48,908 nt of DNA from Pseudomonadota bacterium (GTDB lineage Bacteria > Pseudomonadota > Alphaproteobacteria > Rhizobiales > Devosiaceae). This document shows, one piece after another, positions 25,415 to 33,230 of this stretch. Below the pieces are notes generated by a model. It searched no databases and was not told the origin of the DNA. It saw nothing but the letters and a program-made list of their open reading frames with translations. The stretch lies in NCBI GenBank assembly GCA_023431205.1, contig JAEYXQ010000156.1, positions 1 to 48,908 of the forward strand, written 5' to 3'. Each line of letters begins with the position of its first letter. Positions within the stretch are counted from its first letter, which is position 1. The position numbers were made by a program, and so were the translations under genes.

Positions 25415-25441
25415 TGTCATCCCCGCGAAAGCGGGGATCCA
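25415..25441. repeat. Dispersed repeat, family A (hairpin) inside the prp operon
   Basis: The 27-nt unit runs TGTCATCCCCGCG then AAAGCGGGGATCCA. It forms a hairpin from CCCCGC / GCGGGG. A second copy at 27836-27862 differs at only two bases. This is a widespread alphaproteobacterial intergenic repeat motif. Here it lies in the gap between prpD and prpC. Confidence 0.75.
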
Positions 25442-25490
25442 CCTCGAGATGCTTCAACCGCCGCCAGGTGGCTGTGTCGGCCACTCAGGA

Positions 25491-25548
25491 TGGACCCCGG
25501 CTCAAGAGCTTGCCCTCGGGCGCGACGCGACCCGGGGGCCGGGGTGAC
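25491..25548. repeat. Long GC-rich hairpin adjoining the family-A repeat
   Basis: ACCCCGGC (25494-25501) and GCCGGGGT (25538-25545) form an 8-bp stem. The enclosed segment can pair again through CTCGGG and CCCGGG. It lies 50 nt from the family-A repeat and 25 nt downstream of the prpD stop. It may reduce transcription from prpD into prpC or protect an mRNA end. Confidence 0.55.
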
Positions 25549-25573
25549 CATCGAGTGTGCCTTGGCCCCCGAG

Positions 25574-27073
25574 CTAGAAAATACCCTTCGGCGCCTCGGC
25601 TCCGAGCTGGTCGGCCGACACCACGAAGTTGAGCTGGCGCACTTCGTCGGCACTCAGCGTCGGCAGCCGCTCGACCAGCGCCAGGAACCGGTCCTGCTCC
25701 TCGCGCGAAACGATGCCTTCGGCGAGCGTGCGGAACTTCTCGATGTAGTTGGCGCGCTTGAACGGGCGGGCGCCATTGGGGTGCGCATCGGCAACGCCCA
25801 GCTCGTCGATCACCGTCGAGCCGTCTTCCAGGGTGACGATCACCTGGCCGCCATAGGCCATCTCGTCGCCCTTGGCATGATAGCGCTTGGTCCACACCGG
25901 GTCTTCCTCGGTGGTGATCTTGTGCCAGAGCGCCACCGTCTCCGGGCGCTTGGCGCGCTCGGGCGCATAGCTCTTGACGTGGTGCCAGCCGCCGTCTTCG
26001 AGGGCCACGGCGAAGATGTACATGATCGAGTGGTCCAGCGTTTCGCGGCTGGCGTTCGGGTCCATCTTCTGCGGATCGTTGGCGCCGGTGCCGATCACGT
26101 AATGGGTGTGGTGGCTGGTCTTGATCAGGATCGACTTGACCTTCGTCAGGTCACCGATCTTCGGCCCCATGCGCTTGGCGAGATCGATCAGCGCCTGGCT
26201 CTGGTACTCGGCCGAATATTCCTTGGTGTAGGTGTCGAGAATGGCGCGCTTCGGCTCGCCCTTCTCGGGCAGCGGCACATGGTAGCGCGCCGACGGGCCC
26301 GACAGCAGCCAGGCGATGAAGCCGTCCTCGCCCTCATAGGCCGGGGAGGGGGCGCCTTCGCCGCGCATGGCGCGGTCCACAGCCTCGATCGCCATCTTGC
26401 CGGCAAACGCCGGAGCATAGGCCTTCCAGGTCGAGATCTCGCCCTTGCGCGATTGGCGCGTGGTGGTGGTGGTGTGCAGCGCCTGCTGGATGGCCTGGTA
26501 GGTGACTTCCGTCGACAGCCCCATCAGCGCACCGATGCCGCCGGCCGCCGACGGGCCGAGATGGGCGATGTGGTCGATCTTGTGTTCGTGCAGGCAAATG
26601 CTCTTCACCAGGTCGACCTGGATTTCATAGCCGGCGGCAATGCCGCGCACCAGCGCCGCGCCGTCTAGGCCGAGGCTCTGCGCCACCGCCAGGATCGGCG
26701 GGATGTTGTCGCCCGGGTGGCTGTAGTCGGCCGCCAGGAACGTGTCGTGGAAGTCGAGTTCACGCACCGCGACCCCATTCGCCCAGGCCGCCCATTCCGG
26801 CGACACCTTGACATCGTCGGCCAGCCCGAAGACCGAAGCGCCCTTGGCCGATTTGTGGCCCAGCGCCTGCGCCCGCGCCGAGCGGATCGGCCCACGCGCG
26901 ATCGAGGCTGCTGCCACCGCCGCATTGTCGATGATGCGGTTGCCGATCATCTCGACCACGTCGTCTTCGACGGCAACCGGATCGGTCGCCACGCTCGCCA
27001 GCTTCCAGGCCAGCTGGTCCTCGCGCGGCAGCGGCTCGGCGGACTTGTAGGTGCGGACTTCGTGGATCTTCAT
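25574..27073 (-). CDS. prpD: 2-Methylcitrate dehydratase PrpD (MmgE/PrpD family)
   Basis: This 499-aa protein dehydrates 2-methylcitrate to cis-2-methylaconitate. It has the MmgE/PrpD N-terminal helical domain (GVAVRELDFHDTFLAADYSHPGDNIPP, AAGYEIQVDL, LGPSAAGGIGA) and the C-terminal domain with the KTSHHTHYVIGTGANDPQKM and DPNASRETLDHS segments typical of PrpD. The start is the ATG at 27073 (MKIHEVRTYKSAEPLPREDQ). It is the first gene of prpD-prpC-prpB. No AcnD/PrpF pair is present, as expected with PrpD. Together these genes degrade propionyl-CoA by the methylcitrate cycle. Confidence 0.95.
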   Translation of the reverse strand: MKIHEVRTYKSAEPLPREDQLAWKLASVATDPVAVEDDVVEMIGNRIIDNAAVAAASIARGPIRSARAQALGHKSAKGASVFGLADDVKVSPEWAAWANGVAVRELDFHDTFLAADYSHPGDNIPPILAVAQSLGLDGAALVRGIAAGYEIQVDLVKSICLHEHKIDHIAHLGPSAAGGIGALMGLSTEVTYQAIQQALHTTTTTRQSRKGEISTWKAYAPAFAGKMAIEAVDRAMRGEGAPSPAYEGEDGFIAWLLSGPSARYHVPLPEKGEPKRAILDTYTKEYSAEYQSQALIDLAKRMGPKIGDLTKVKSILIKTSHHTHYVIGTGANDPQKMDPNASRETLDHSIMYIFAVALEDGGWHHVKSYAPERAKRPETVALWHKITTEEDPVWTKRYHAKGDEMAYGGQVIVTLEDGSTVIDELGVADAHPNGARPFKRANYIEKFRTLAEGIVSREEQDRFLALVERLPTLSADEVRQLNFVVSADQLGAEAPKGIF

Positions 27074-27174
27074 CTTCCCCTCGCAAAACGGGTGTGTTCG
27101 TGTTTGGCGCCCTTCTACCCCTTCGCCGCTACCGGTCCCAAGCAAAACCTCCATGCCGTTTCGGCAAGAGGCCA

Positions 27175-27729
27175 TCAGGCGGGTAGGAAGTCCCCTGCTG
27201 CAACCGGCACCTCGCGCAGTCCGGCGGCAAAGCGCCGGGCATTGCGCACATAGCCTTCGGCCGAGTTGCGCAGCCGCTGGATCCCGGCTTCGTCGAGCTC
27301 GCGGATCACCTTGCCCGGGGCCCCGACCACCAGCGAGTTATCGGGGATTTCCTTGCCCTCGGTGATCAGCGCACCGGCCCCGATCAGGCAGTTCCGCCCG
27401 ATGCGGGCGCCGTTCAGCACCGTTGCGCCCATGCCGATCAGCGTGTTGTCGCCGATGGTGCAGCCATGCAGCATTGCCTTGTGCCCAATGGTGCAGCCTT
27501 CCCCGATGGTGAGCGGAAACCCCATGTCGGTATGGAGCACCGTGTTCTCCTGCACGTTGCTGCGCGCTCCGATCACGATCGGCTCGTTGTCGCCCCGCGC
27601 CACCACGCCGAACCACACACCCGCCCCGGCCCGCACGATGATCCTGCCGATCAGCACCGCCGTGGGCGCAATCCAGGCAACATCCGGATCGACCTCCGGG
27701 GCAATTCCATCAAGGGCATAAAGCGGCAT
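27175..27729 (-). CDS. Gamma-carbonic anhydrase family protein (left-handed beta-helix)
   Basis: This 184-aa protein is a hexapeptide-repeat trimer of the YrdA/CaiE/gamma-carbonic anhydrase type. Three potential zinc-ligand histidines are present: H66 (VLHTD), H83 (IGHKAM) and H88 (LHGCTIG). The repeats run through about residues 15-135 with IGARSNVQENTVLHTD and GMGATVLNGARIG, and VVGAPGKVIREL closes the helix. It may hydrate CO2, though many homologues show no measured activity. It is 101 nt upstream of prpD on the same strand and may or may not share its transcript. Confidence 0.9.
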   Translation of the reverse strand: MPLYALDGIAPEVDPDVAWIAPTAVLIGRIIVRAGAGVWFGVVARGDNEPIVIGARSNVQENTVLHTDMGFPLTIGEGCTIGHKAMLHGCTIGDNTLIGMGATVLNGARIGRNCLIGAGALITEGKEIPDNSLVVGAPGKVIRELDEAGIQRLRNSAEGYVRNARRFAAGLREVPVAAGDFLPA

Positions 27730-27835
27730 CGTCAGGTCCTCCTGAGACGAACCTAGCGCGCTCCGACGGCAACTCCAACTGCGCGCACGCCCCGCCTTTC
27801 GTCGCGGTTTGCCACCGCCGCCTCAACAAACTCGA

Positions 27836-27862
27836 TGTCATCCCCGCGCAAGCGGGGACCCA
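27836..27862. repeat. Dispersed repeat, family A, second copy
   Basis: A 27-nt unit (TGTCATCCCCGCGCAAGCGG plus GGACCCA) that matches the copy at 25415-25441 at 25 of 27 positions and keeps the CCCCGC/GCGGGG hairpin. The two differences are in the loop and near the 3' end, so the stem is conserved. Confidence 0.75.
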
Positions 27863-27982
27863 TCCTGAGTTCTCCCTGCAGGCGTGATGGTGGAGAACCT
27901 GCTGAGGATGACCACGACTCAGGGACGGTTCGACACCGGGTGTGGGCAGTCCGCGGTTTAGTTGGTCAAGCCCGCAACCGTA

Positions 27983-28042
27983 CCTCCACTCGCCCCTCCG
28001 GGGAGAGGGTGGATCGGCCGAAGGCCGGGACGGGTAAGGGGG
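27983..28042. repeat. Degenerate family-B repeat
   Basis: Contains CGCCCCTCCGGGGAGAGGGT and a following palindromic stretch around GATCGGCCGAAGGCCGGGAC and GGGTAAGGGGG. It is related to the copy at 28084-28123 and to the convergent-gap copies, with more sequence drift. Confidence 0.5.
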
Positions 28043-28083
28043 CCTCTCACCGCCCACCGCCCACCACCCCATCGGCCCCTGCG

Positions 28084-28123
28084 CCCCCTCTCCCCTGAGG
28101 GGAGAGGGTGGGGTGAGGGGTTC
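28084..28123. repeat. Family-B GC-rich repeat
   Basis: Contains CCCCTCTCCCCTGAGGGGAG and then AGGGTGGGGTGAGGGGTTC. CCCTCTCCCC / GGGGAGAGGG pairs as a perfect 10-bp stem around TGA-type loop bases. It is nearly identical to the copy at 30430-30470, about 2.3 kb away. It lies just downstream of the selO stop (28157). Confidence 0.7.
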
Positions 28124-28156
28124 ACACCCTCGGCAGAAACGCTGCCCCACCACCCT

Positions 28157-29566
28157 TCACGGCGAAACCCCATAAGCCTCCCGCATCTCCCCGATCTCCT
28201 CCAGCACCCCACGGAACGCGCTCCAGTCGTCCCGCTCCGCAATCGGCGCCCACACCGCCTCCATCTCCTCGATGAGCATGGTTCGCGGCCGCTCGCGACG
28301 GAAATAGGGATGGCCGAGGTTTACGTCTTGGGCCGGCTCGAACCCCTCCAACTCGTTCGCCACCGCCCGGAAACTCTCGCGCGTGTAGAACTCCGCCGCC
28401 TGGCTCCGCGCCGCCCGTTCAGCGCTCAGCCCGCCGCCGCGCCAGTCAAAGAAGAACTGTTCATAGGGCGCCTTGCTCTCGTTCAGGAAGCTGAACAGCG
28501 CGCTCAGAAACGCGCTATCCCGCTCCGTATCGCGCGGCTTCAGCCCCAGACGACGCAGGATCTGCCGCGGCAGTTCCGCCCGGAACACCGGCCACACGGT
28601 GTTGAGCACCGGCTCCAGCGCCTCGATGCTCGACAGCGGCACCAGGCACTCGGCCAGCCGCGTCAGGTTCCAGGCCAGCGTGTCTGGCTGGCGGCCGAAG
28701 CTGTAGAGCCCCGTCTCGTCGAAATAGGCGGCGGTGAAGTCGGGATCGTAGTGCGGCAGGAACCGCCACGGCCCATAGTCGAAGCTCTCGCCGGTGATGT
28801 TGATGTTATCGGTGTTGAGCACGCCGTGCACGAACCCCGCCGCGATCCACTGCGCCCCGAGCCGCGCCACTTTCCCGACCACGCGCTCGAGCAGGGCCGC
28901 CGACGGATCGGCTGCGTCTACCAGGTCCGGGTAGTAGGTCTCGATTGAATACTCGACCAGCCGGCGGAGATTGTCGGTGTCCTCGAGATAGGCCAGCCGC
29001 TGGAAGGTGCCGATGCGAATATGGCTGTGGCTGAGGCGCACCAGCACCGCCGAGCGCGTGGGCGAGGGCTCGTCGCCGCGATGGAGTTCCTCGCCAGTTT
29101 CCACCAGCGAGAAGCTCTTGGAGGTATAGACCCCGAGCGCCTCCAGCATCTCGGTCGCCAGCACTTCTCGCACGCCGCCCTTGAGCGTCAGCCGCCCGTC
29201 CCCGCCGCGCGACCAGGGCGTGCGGCCCGATCCCTTGGTGCCGAAGTCGAGCAGGCGACCATCGACCGGGTCGATGCACTGCCCGAAGAGGAAGCCGCGG
29301 CCGTCGCCGAGTTCGGGGTTGTAGCTGCGGAACTGGTGGCCGTGATAGCGCAGCGCCAGCGGCTGCTCCAGCGAACCTGGCAGGGGTTCAAAGCGCCCGA
29401 AATGCCGCAACCATGCCTCTTCCGAGAGGTCGCCCAGCCCCAGCCGCTCCGCCCAGCGCTGGTCGCGATGCCGGAGGATCGTCTGCGGGAAGTCCGCCGG
29501 CCGCACCGGGTCGAAGAACTCGCTGCCGAGGGCCTCGTGCCGCCGGGCTGGCTGGAAATCGGTCAT
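28157..29566 (-). CDS. selO: Protein adenylyltransferase SelO (YdiU)
   Basis: This 469-aa pseudokinase-fold protein belongs to the SelO family, which transfers AMP from ATP to protein hydroxyl groups, with roles in redox control. Diagnostic motifs are GHQFRSYNPELGDGRGFLFG (76-95), DFGTKGSGRTPWSRGGDGR (107-125) and HGVLNTDNINITGESFDYGP (247-266); N254 and D263 are probable metal ligands. The C-terminus ends in ..YGVSP without the Sec/Cys-x-x-Ser of some homologues. The start is the ATG at 29566, with GGAGAAC just upstream. It is followed by repeat DNA and divergent from the HAD gene. Confidence 0.95.
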   Translation of the reverse strand: MTDFQPARRHEALGSEFFDPVRPADFPQTILRHRDQRWAERLGLGDLSEEAWLRHFGRFEPLPGSLEQPLALRYHGHQFRSYNPELGDGRGFLFGQCIDPVDGRLLDFGTKGSGRTPWSRGGDGRLTLKGGVREVLATEMLEALGVYTSKSFSLVETGEELHRGDEPSPTRSAVLVRLSHSHIRIGTFQRLAYLEDTDNLRRLVEYSIETYYPDLVDAADPSAALLERVVGKVARLGAQWIAAGFVHGVLNTDNINITGESFDYGPWRFLPHYDPDFTAAYFDETGLYSFGRQPDTLAWNLTRLAECLVPLSSIEALEPVLNTVWPVFRAELPRQILRRLGLKPRDTERDSAFLSALFSFLNESKAPYEQFFFDWRGGGLSAERAARSQAAEFYTRESFRAVANELEGFEPAQDVNLGHPYFRRERPRTMLIEEMEAVWAPIAERDDWSAFRGVLEEIGEMREAYGVSP

Positions 29567-29696
29567 CTGTTCTCCTCGCTGGACGTCACGCCTTACAGGA
29601 GCGCAACGCCTGCGCCCTGTGCCGGTTCGCCCCCGCAATCCCGGCTTGCAGCCTCGTGTCTTTCGATTGCCGCCGATTCAGCCTATATCATCGACG

Positions 29697-30380
29697 ATGA
29701 TCCGCTCGACCGATACCATCAGCCTCTCGCCCTTCGACGCCGTCATCTTCGACATGGACGGCACGCTCCTCGATACCGAGGCTGTCTTCCGCACCATCGT
29801 CTTCGACGTCTGCACCGAGCTCGGCTTCGAAATGACTGACGACGTCCACCGCTCGATGGTCGGTTCCAGCCACGAGCACACCAGGCAATTGCTGGTGGAA
29901 TCCTACGGGATGGCGTTTCCCTACACCCTGTTCGACGAGCGCTGCCGCATCACCATGCGCGAGCGCTCTCATGGCGGCGTGCCGCTGAAGCCCGGCGCCC
30001 GCGAGTTCGTCACCGCCCTGCGTGAGAACAACGTCCCCACCGCCGTCGCCACCAGTTCGCGCAACCCGCATGCCCAGCATCATCTCGGCGCCGCGGGGCT
30101 GCTCGACCTGTTCGACACCATCGTCACGCGTGACGACGTCAGCAATCCCAAGCCCCATCCGGAGCCATACCTCACCGCCGCCGGGCGACTCGGCATCGAG
30201 CCCACCCGCTGCCTCGCCCTTGAGGACAGCCACGCCGGCGTCCGCGCCGCCCATGCCGCCGGCATGCAGACCATCATGGTCCCCGACCTCGTCCACCCCT
30301 CCGAGGAAATCCGCCAGCTCGGCATCGCCGTGCTCGAAAGCCTCGAACACGTCCACCTCGCTGCATTCCCGAAGCGCTGA
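29697..30380 (+). CDS. HAD-superfamily phosphatase
   Basis: This 227-aa HAD hydrolase of the beta-phosphoglucomutase / GPP-type subfamily has motif I DMDGT with D19 and D21, motif II ATSSRN, and motif III around NPKPHPEP followed by ALEDSHAGVRAA. The cap domain lies between about residues 30 and 90. It probably dephosphorylates a sugar or glycerol phosphate; the substrate is not predicted. The start is the ATG at 29697; upstream in-frame codons are unlikely, as they cover the promoter region shared with selO. It converges on the GNAT gene across repeat DNA. Confidence 0.9.
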   Translation: MIRSTDTISLSPFDAVIFDMDGTLLDTEAVFRTIVFDVCTELGFEMTDDVHRSMVGSSHEHTRQLLVESYGMAFPYTLFDERCRITMRERSHGGVPLKPGAREFVTALRENNVPTAVATSSRNPHAQHHLGAAGLLDLFDTIVTRDDVSNPKPHPEPYLTAAGRLGIEPTRCLALEDSHAGVRAAHAAGMQTIMVPDLVHPSEEIRQLGIAVLESLEHVHLAAFPKR

Positions 30381-30402
30381 TCCAACCGCCTGATTGTAGC
30401 CA

Positions 30403-30470
30403 CTCCCCTCTCCCCTGAGTGGAGCCAGTCCCCTCTCCCCTGAGGGAGAGGGCTAGGGTGAGGGGTTCAG
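30403..30470. repeat. Family-B repeat with a 25-bp tandem partial duplication
   Basis: The unit CCCCTCTCCCCTGAG occurs twice (30405-30419 and 30430-30444, 25 nt apart). The second copy continues into GGAGAGGGCTAGGGTGAGGG, so CCCTCTCCC/GGGAGAGGG forms a hairpin. It lies between convergent HAD and GNAT genes. Confidence 0.7.
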
Positions 30471-30497
30471 CTTTTCGGTTTGCCGCGACGTTGCCTA

Positions 30498-30597
30498 GCC
30501 CTCTCCCCCACGAGAGGCGAAGCACCGAATGAGCAACGAGCGCGACTCCCCTTCTCCCCTTGCGGGAGAAGGTGCCCGAAGGGCGGATGAGGGGTGC
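30498..30597. repeat. Long family-B repeat block
   Basis: A roughly 100-nt block: CCCTCTCCCCCACGAGAGGC, then GAAGCACCGAATGAGCAACG, then CCCCTTCTCCCCTTGCGGGAG followed by AAGGTGCCCGAAGGGCGGAT. TTCTCCC / GGGAGAA forms the core hairpin. It resembles a repeat type I have seen in rhizobial and Devosia genomes. It abuts the GNAT gene stop at 30599. Confidence 0.7.
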
Positions 30598-30598
30598 C

Positions 30599-31252
30599 TT
30601 ACCGCCGCACCCTGAGCTTTGTCCGCTGCACCCCATCGGCATCGAAATTCTCCGGCGCCAGCCAGCGCTCGAACTCCGCCCGGATTGCCGGCCACTCGCT
30701 GTCGATGATCGAGAACCACGCCGTGTCGCGGCTCTCCCCCTTGACGATCCGGTCCTGCCGGAACACGCCCTCATAGGTGAAGCCGAACCGCCGCGCCGCA
30801 GCCTTCGACGGCTCGTTGCGGTCGTTGCACTTCCACTCGAACCGCCGGTACTGCAACTCGTCGAAGGCATGCCGCGCGAACAGGAAGAAGGCTTCCGTCG
30901 CCAGCGGCGTCCGCGCCATCGCCGGTCCCCAATAAACCCCACCGATCTCGATCGAGGCATGTTCGGGAAAGATACGCATCCAGCCCTGCCGCCCAACGGC
31001 GCGGCCGCTGCGCTTGTCGACGACGGCCACGAACCGGTCCGGCCCGGCATTCATCCGCTCGACGAAGCTTTCCGCTTCCGCCAGGGTAGTCGGCGCATGC
31101 TCGAACAGCCAGCGATAGCGCTCCGGCACCCCGTCGCCCTGGGATGCGGCCAAGAGGTCCGCCGCATGGCGGCGCTCCAGCGGCTCCAGCCGGACAAAGC
31201 TGCCTTCCAGCACCAGGCGCTGTGGTGCTGCTAGGGCGGGGGAAACCGTCAT
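30599..31252 (-). CDS. GNAT-family N-acetyltransferase
   Basis: This 217-aa protein of the RimJ/RimL-like GNAT branch has FVRLEPLERRHAADL at the start and an acetyl-CoA-binding core around IGGVYWGPAMARTPLATEAF. The RRFEWKCNDRNEPSKAAARR and GFTYEGVFRQDRIVKGESRD segments are shared by the YdaF/YoaA-like members of the family. The acceptor is unknown (protein N-terminus or small amine). The first four bases (ATGA) overlap the stop of the SDR gene, so translation is coupled. It is the last gene of GST-queG-SDR-GNAT. Confidence 0.9.
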   Translation of the reverse strand: MTVSPALAAPQRLVLEGSFVRLEPLERRHAADLLAASQGDGVPERYRWLFEHAPTTLAEAESFVERMNAGPDRFVAVVDKRSGRAVGRQGWMRIFPEHASIEIGGVYWGPAMARTPLATEAFFLFARHAFDELQYRRFEWKCNDRNEPSKAAARRFGFTYEGVFRQDRIVKGESRDTAWFSIIDSEWPAIRAEFERWLAPENFDADGVQRTKLRVRR

Positions 31253-32115
31253 CTCTCATCCTCGAAAATCGCGTCCAGTCCGACGCGGTAGTTGGGATAC
31301 AGCATCTCGATCCCGAGCGCCTGCTTGATCGCCTTGTTCGAGACCCGCTTGTTGTCGGCGTAAAAGCTCCGCTGCATCGGCGTGAACTCGGCCGTCTCGT
31401 AGGGGATCTCCGGCGGCGGCTCCACCCACATCAGCCCGGCGGCATAGGTCACCAGGTCCTGGGGGGGCGCCGGCTCGTCATCGGCGAGGTTGAACGTTCC
31501 ATCCAGCCGCCGCTCGGCCGCCAGGGCGGTCACCCGTCCGATGTCGGCGACATGGATGCGGTTGAAGACCTGCCCCGGCTTCACCACCCGCCGTGCCGTG
31601 CCGTCCCGCAGCTTGTCGAAGGTCGAGCGCCCGGGGCCGTAGATGCCCGCGAGCCTCAGGATCGCCAGCGGCACGCCGCGCGACCTGGCATAGTCGCGCC
31701 AGGCCTGCTCCGCCGCCACCCGCCGGTCGCTGCGGGCATTGCGCGGCACCAGCGGTGCCGTCTCGTCGATCCAGTTGCCGCCGAAGTCGCCATAGACGCC
31801 GACGGTGCTGTAGTAGCAGAGCCATTCGAGCGGGGCAGCATCGAGGTCAGCGCGGTGGTGCACCAGCGCGGGGTCGCCCTCCTCACCCGACGGGATCGAG
31901 AACACCACATGCGTCGACTGCCGCAATGACGGCCCGAGCGTCTGCCCTGGTTGGGTGCCGTCGAACTGATGTGCGTCGATTTTTGCGGTCTTGAGCCGCT
32001 GGGCCTTCTCCTCGCTTCTCACCGTGCACGAAACCCAAGCGGAATCTGCCAGTTTCGTCACCGAAGCGGCCGCTGCTGCAGACGAGTACCCGTACCCGAA
32101 GATGAACATCCGCAT
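31249..32115 (-). CDS. NAD(P)-binding SDR protein (YeeZ-like, extended/atypical)
   Basis: This 288-aa protein has an N-terminal Rossmann turn FGYGYSSAAAA, with SIPSGEEGDPAL and STVGVYGDFGGNWIDE in the middle, and ILRLAGIYGPGRSTFDKLRD, which match the YeeZ/NAD(P)H-binding SDR5 type. The role is unknown; some homologues lie near lipid or tRNA modification genes. The start chosen is the ATG at 32115 (MRMFIFGYGYSS), overlapping the queG stop by 1 nt (TGATG); an ATG at 32109 is also possible. Confidence 0.85.
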   Translation of the reverse strand: MRMFIFGYGYSSAAAAASVTKLADSAWVSCTVRSEEKAQRLKTAKIDAHQFDGTQPGQTLGPSLRQSTHVVFSIPSGEEGDPALVHHRADLDAAPLEWLCYYSTVGVYGDFGGNWIDETAPLVPRNARSDRRVAAEQAWRDYARSRGVPLAILRLAGIYGPGRSTFDKLRDGTARRVVKPGQVFNRIHVADIGRVTALAAERRLDGTFNLADDEPAPPQDLVTYAAGLMWVEPPPEIPYETAEFTPMQRSFYADNKRVSNKAIKQALGIEMLYPNYRVGLDAIFEDER

Positions 32116-33230
32116 CAGCGGTCCCCGCTCCATTCCGCCACCACTTCGGGCTCGGTCTCGCCCGCCAAAGCTTTGTCGCGCAAGGCTTTCGCCCGCTCCG
32201 GGTCGAGCTCCCGCAGCGCCCAGGCCGCCGCCCCGCGGACCACCGGCTCCGGATCGCCGAGCCGCGACTCGACCAGCGGCACCAGCGCCTTGTCGCCCGA
32301 ATTACCCACAGCAATCAAAACGTTACGCAAAAACCGCCCAACCCCGATCCGCTTGATCGGCGACCCCGCAAACAGCTGCCGGAACCCGAAATCATCCAGC
32401 GCCAGCAGGTCCGCCAGCAGCGGCCGCTCCAGCTCCGGCCGGCCCCGCAGCCGCATCTCCCTGGAAACGCTCGCGAATTTGTTCCATGGGCACACGGCGA
32501 GGCAATCGTCGCAGCCATAGATGCGGTTGCCCATCGGCCGCCGGAACTCCAGCGGAATCGGGCCCTTGTGCTCCACCGTCAGGTACGCCAGGCACCGCCG
32601 CGCATCGAGCTGGAACGGGGCCGGAAACGCTGCCGTCGGACACACATCAAGGCACCTTGTGCAGCTCCCGCAACTCTCCACATGCGGCGCATCCCCGGGC
32701 AGCTCCACCGAGGTCAGAATAGCCCCCAGAAACAGCCAGGAGCCGAATTCGCGAGACACAACAACAGTATGCTTGCCCTGCCAGCCGAGCCCCGCAGCCT
32801 CGGCCAGCGGCTTTTCCATCAGCGGCGCAGTATCGACGAACACCTTCACCGCCGCCCCGCTGCGCCGTGCCAGCAGGCCCGCCAGCTCCTTGAGCTTGCC
32901 CTTGATGATCTCGTGGTAATCGCGATTGCGGGCATAGACCGAGATGTTGCCCACGAGCCGGTCCCCCAGCACCGCCAGCGGGTCGGTTTCCGGGCCGTAA
33001 TTCATGCCGAGCACGATCACCGACCGCGCTTCCGGCCACATGCCCTGGGGCCTGCCGCGCCGGTCTGCAGTCTCGGCCATCCACGTCATGTCGCCATGCC
33101 AACCCTGCGCGATGGCGCGGTTGAGCTTTTCCGGCAGGTCCGGCCGGGCAGTGGCCGCCGCGACGCCGAACGCTTCGAAACCGAGCGCCGCCGCCCGGTC
33201 CCGCAGTTCGGCGATCAGGCTATCGGTCAA
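32115..33230 (-). CDS. queG: Epoxyqueuosine reductase QueG
   Basis: This 371-aa cobalamin-dependent iron-sulfur enzyme reduces epoxyqueuosine to queuosine in tRNA. The N-terminal part has GMNYGPE and SVYARNRDYHEIIKGKL, and FVDTAPLMEKPLAEAAGLGW with D133. Two 4Fe-4S ferredoxin-type clusters are ligated by CGSCTRCLDVCP (C187, C190, C193, C197) and YGCDDCLAVCPWN (C240, C243, C247), with C213. The C-terminal HEAT-like repeat begins GNSGDKALVPLVESRLGDPE. The start is an unusual TTG at 33230, overlapping the GST stop (TTGA). It is full length. Confidence 0.95.
   Translation of the reverse strand: MTDSLIAELRDRAAALGFEAFGVAAATARPDLPEKLNRAIAQGWHGDMTWMAETADRRGRPQGMWPEARSVIVLGMNYGPETDPLAVLGDRLVGNISVYARNRDYHEIIKGKLKELAGLLARRSGAAVKVFVDTAPLMEKPLAEAAGLGWQGKHTVVVSREFGSWLFLGAILTSVELPGDAPHVESCGSCTRCLDVCPTAAFPAPFQLDARRCLAYLTVEHKGPIPLEFRRPMGNRIYGCDDCLAVCPWNKFASVSREMRLRGRPELERPLLADLLALDDFGFRQLFAGSPIKRIGVGRFLRNVLIAVGNSGDKALVPLVESRLGDPEPVVRGAAAWALRELDPERAKALRDKALAGETEPEVVAEWSGDR

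Larger units (their letters stand above)
27730..28156. other. 427-nt gap filled with dispersed repeats
   Basis: No convincing gene was found between the carbonic anhydrase gene and selO. The gap holds a family-A repeat copy (27836-27862), a nearby inverted repeat GTTCTCC/GGAGAAC and two family-B copies (27983-28042 and 28084-28123). An open frame across the minus strand here is made only of repeat translation and was rejected. The gap is a mosaic of non-coding repeats. Confidence 0.7.

Noticed and set aside
25371..25484. N-terminal extension of PrpC by 38 residues
   Set aside because: The extension is the translated family-A repeat (VDPRFRGDD), and the ATG at 25370 gives the standard N-terminus.
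27710..28153. 147-aa minus-strand frame between the carbonic anhydrase gene and selO
   Set aside because: It is formed from dispersed repeats and overlaps the carbonic anhydrase start. The protein shows no sense composition.
25415..30597. Possible CRISPR array among the GC-rich repeats
   Set aside because: The copies are few, unevenly spaced, differ in length and lack regular spacers or cas genes.
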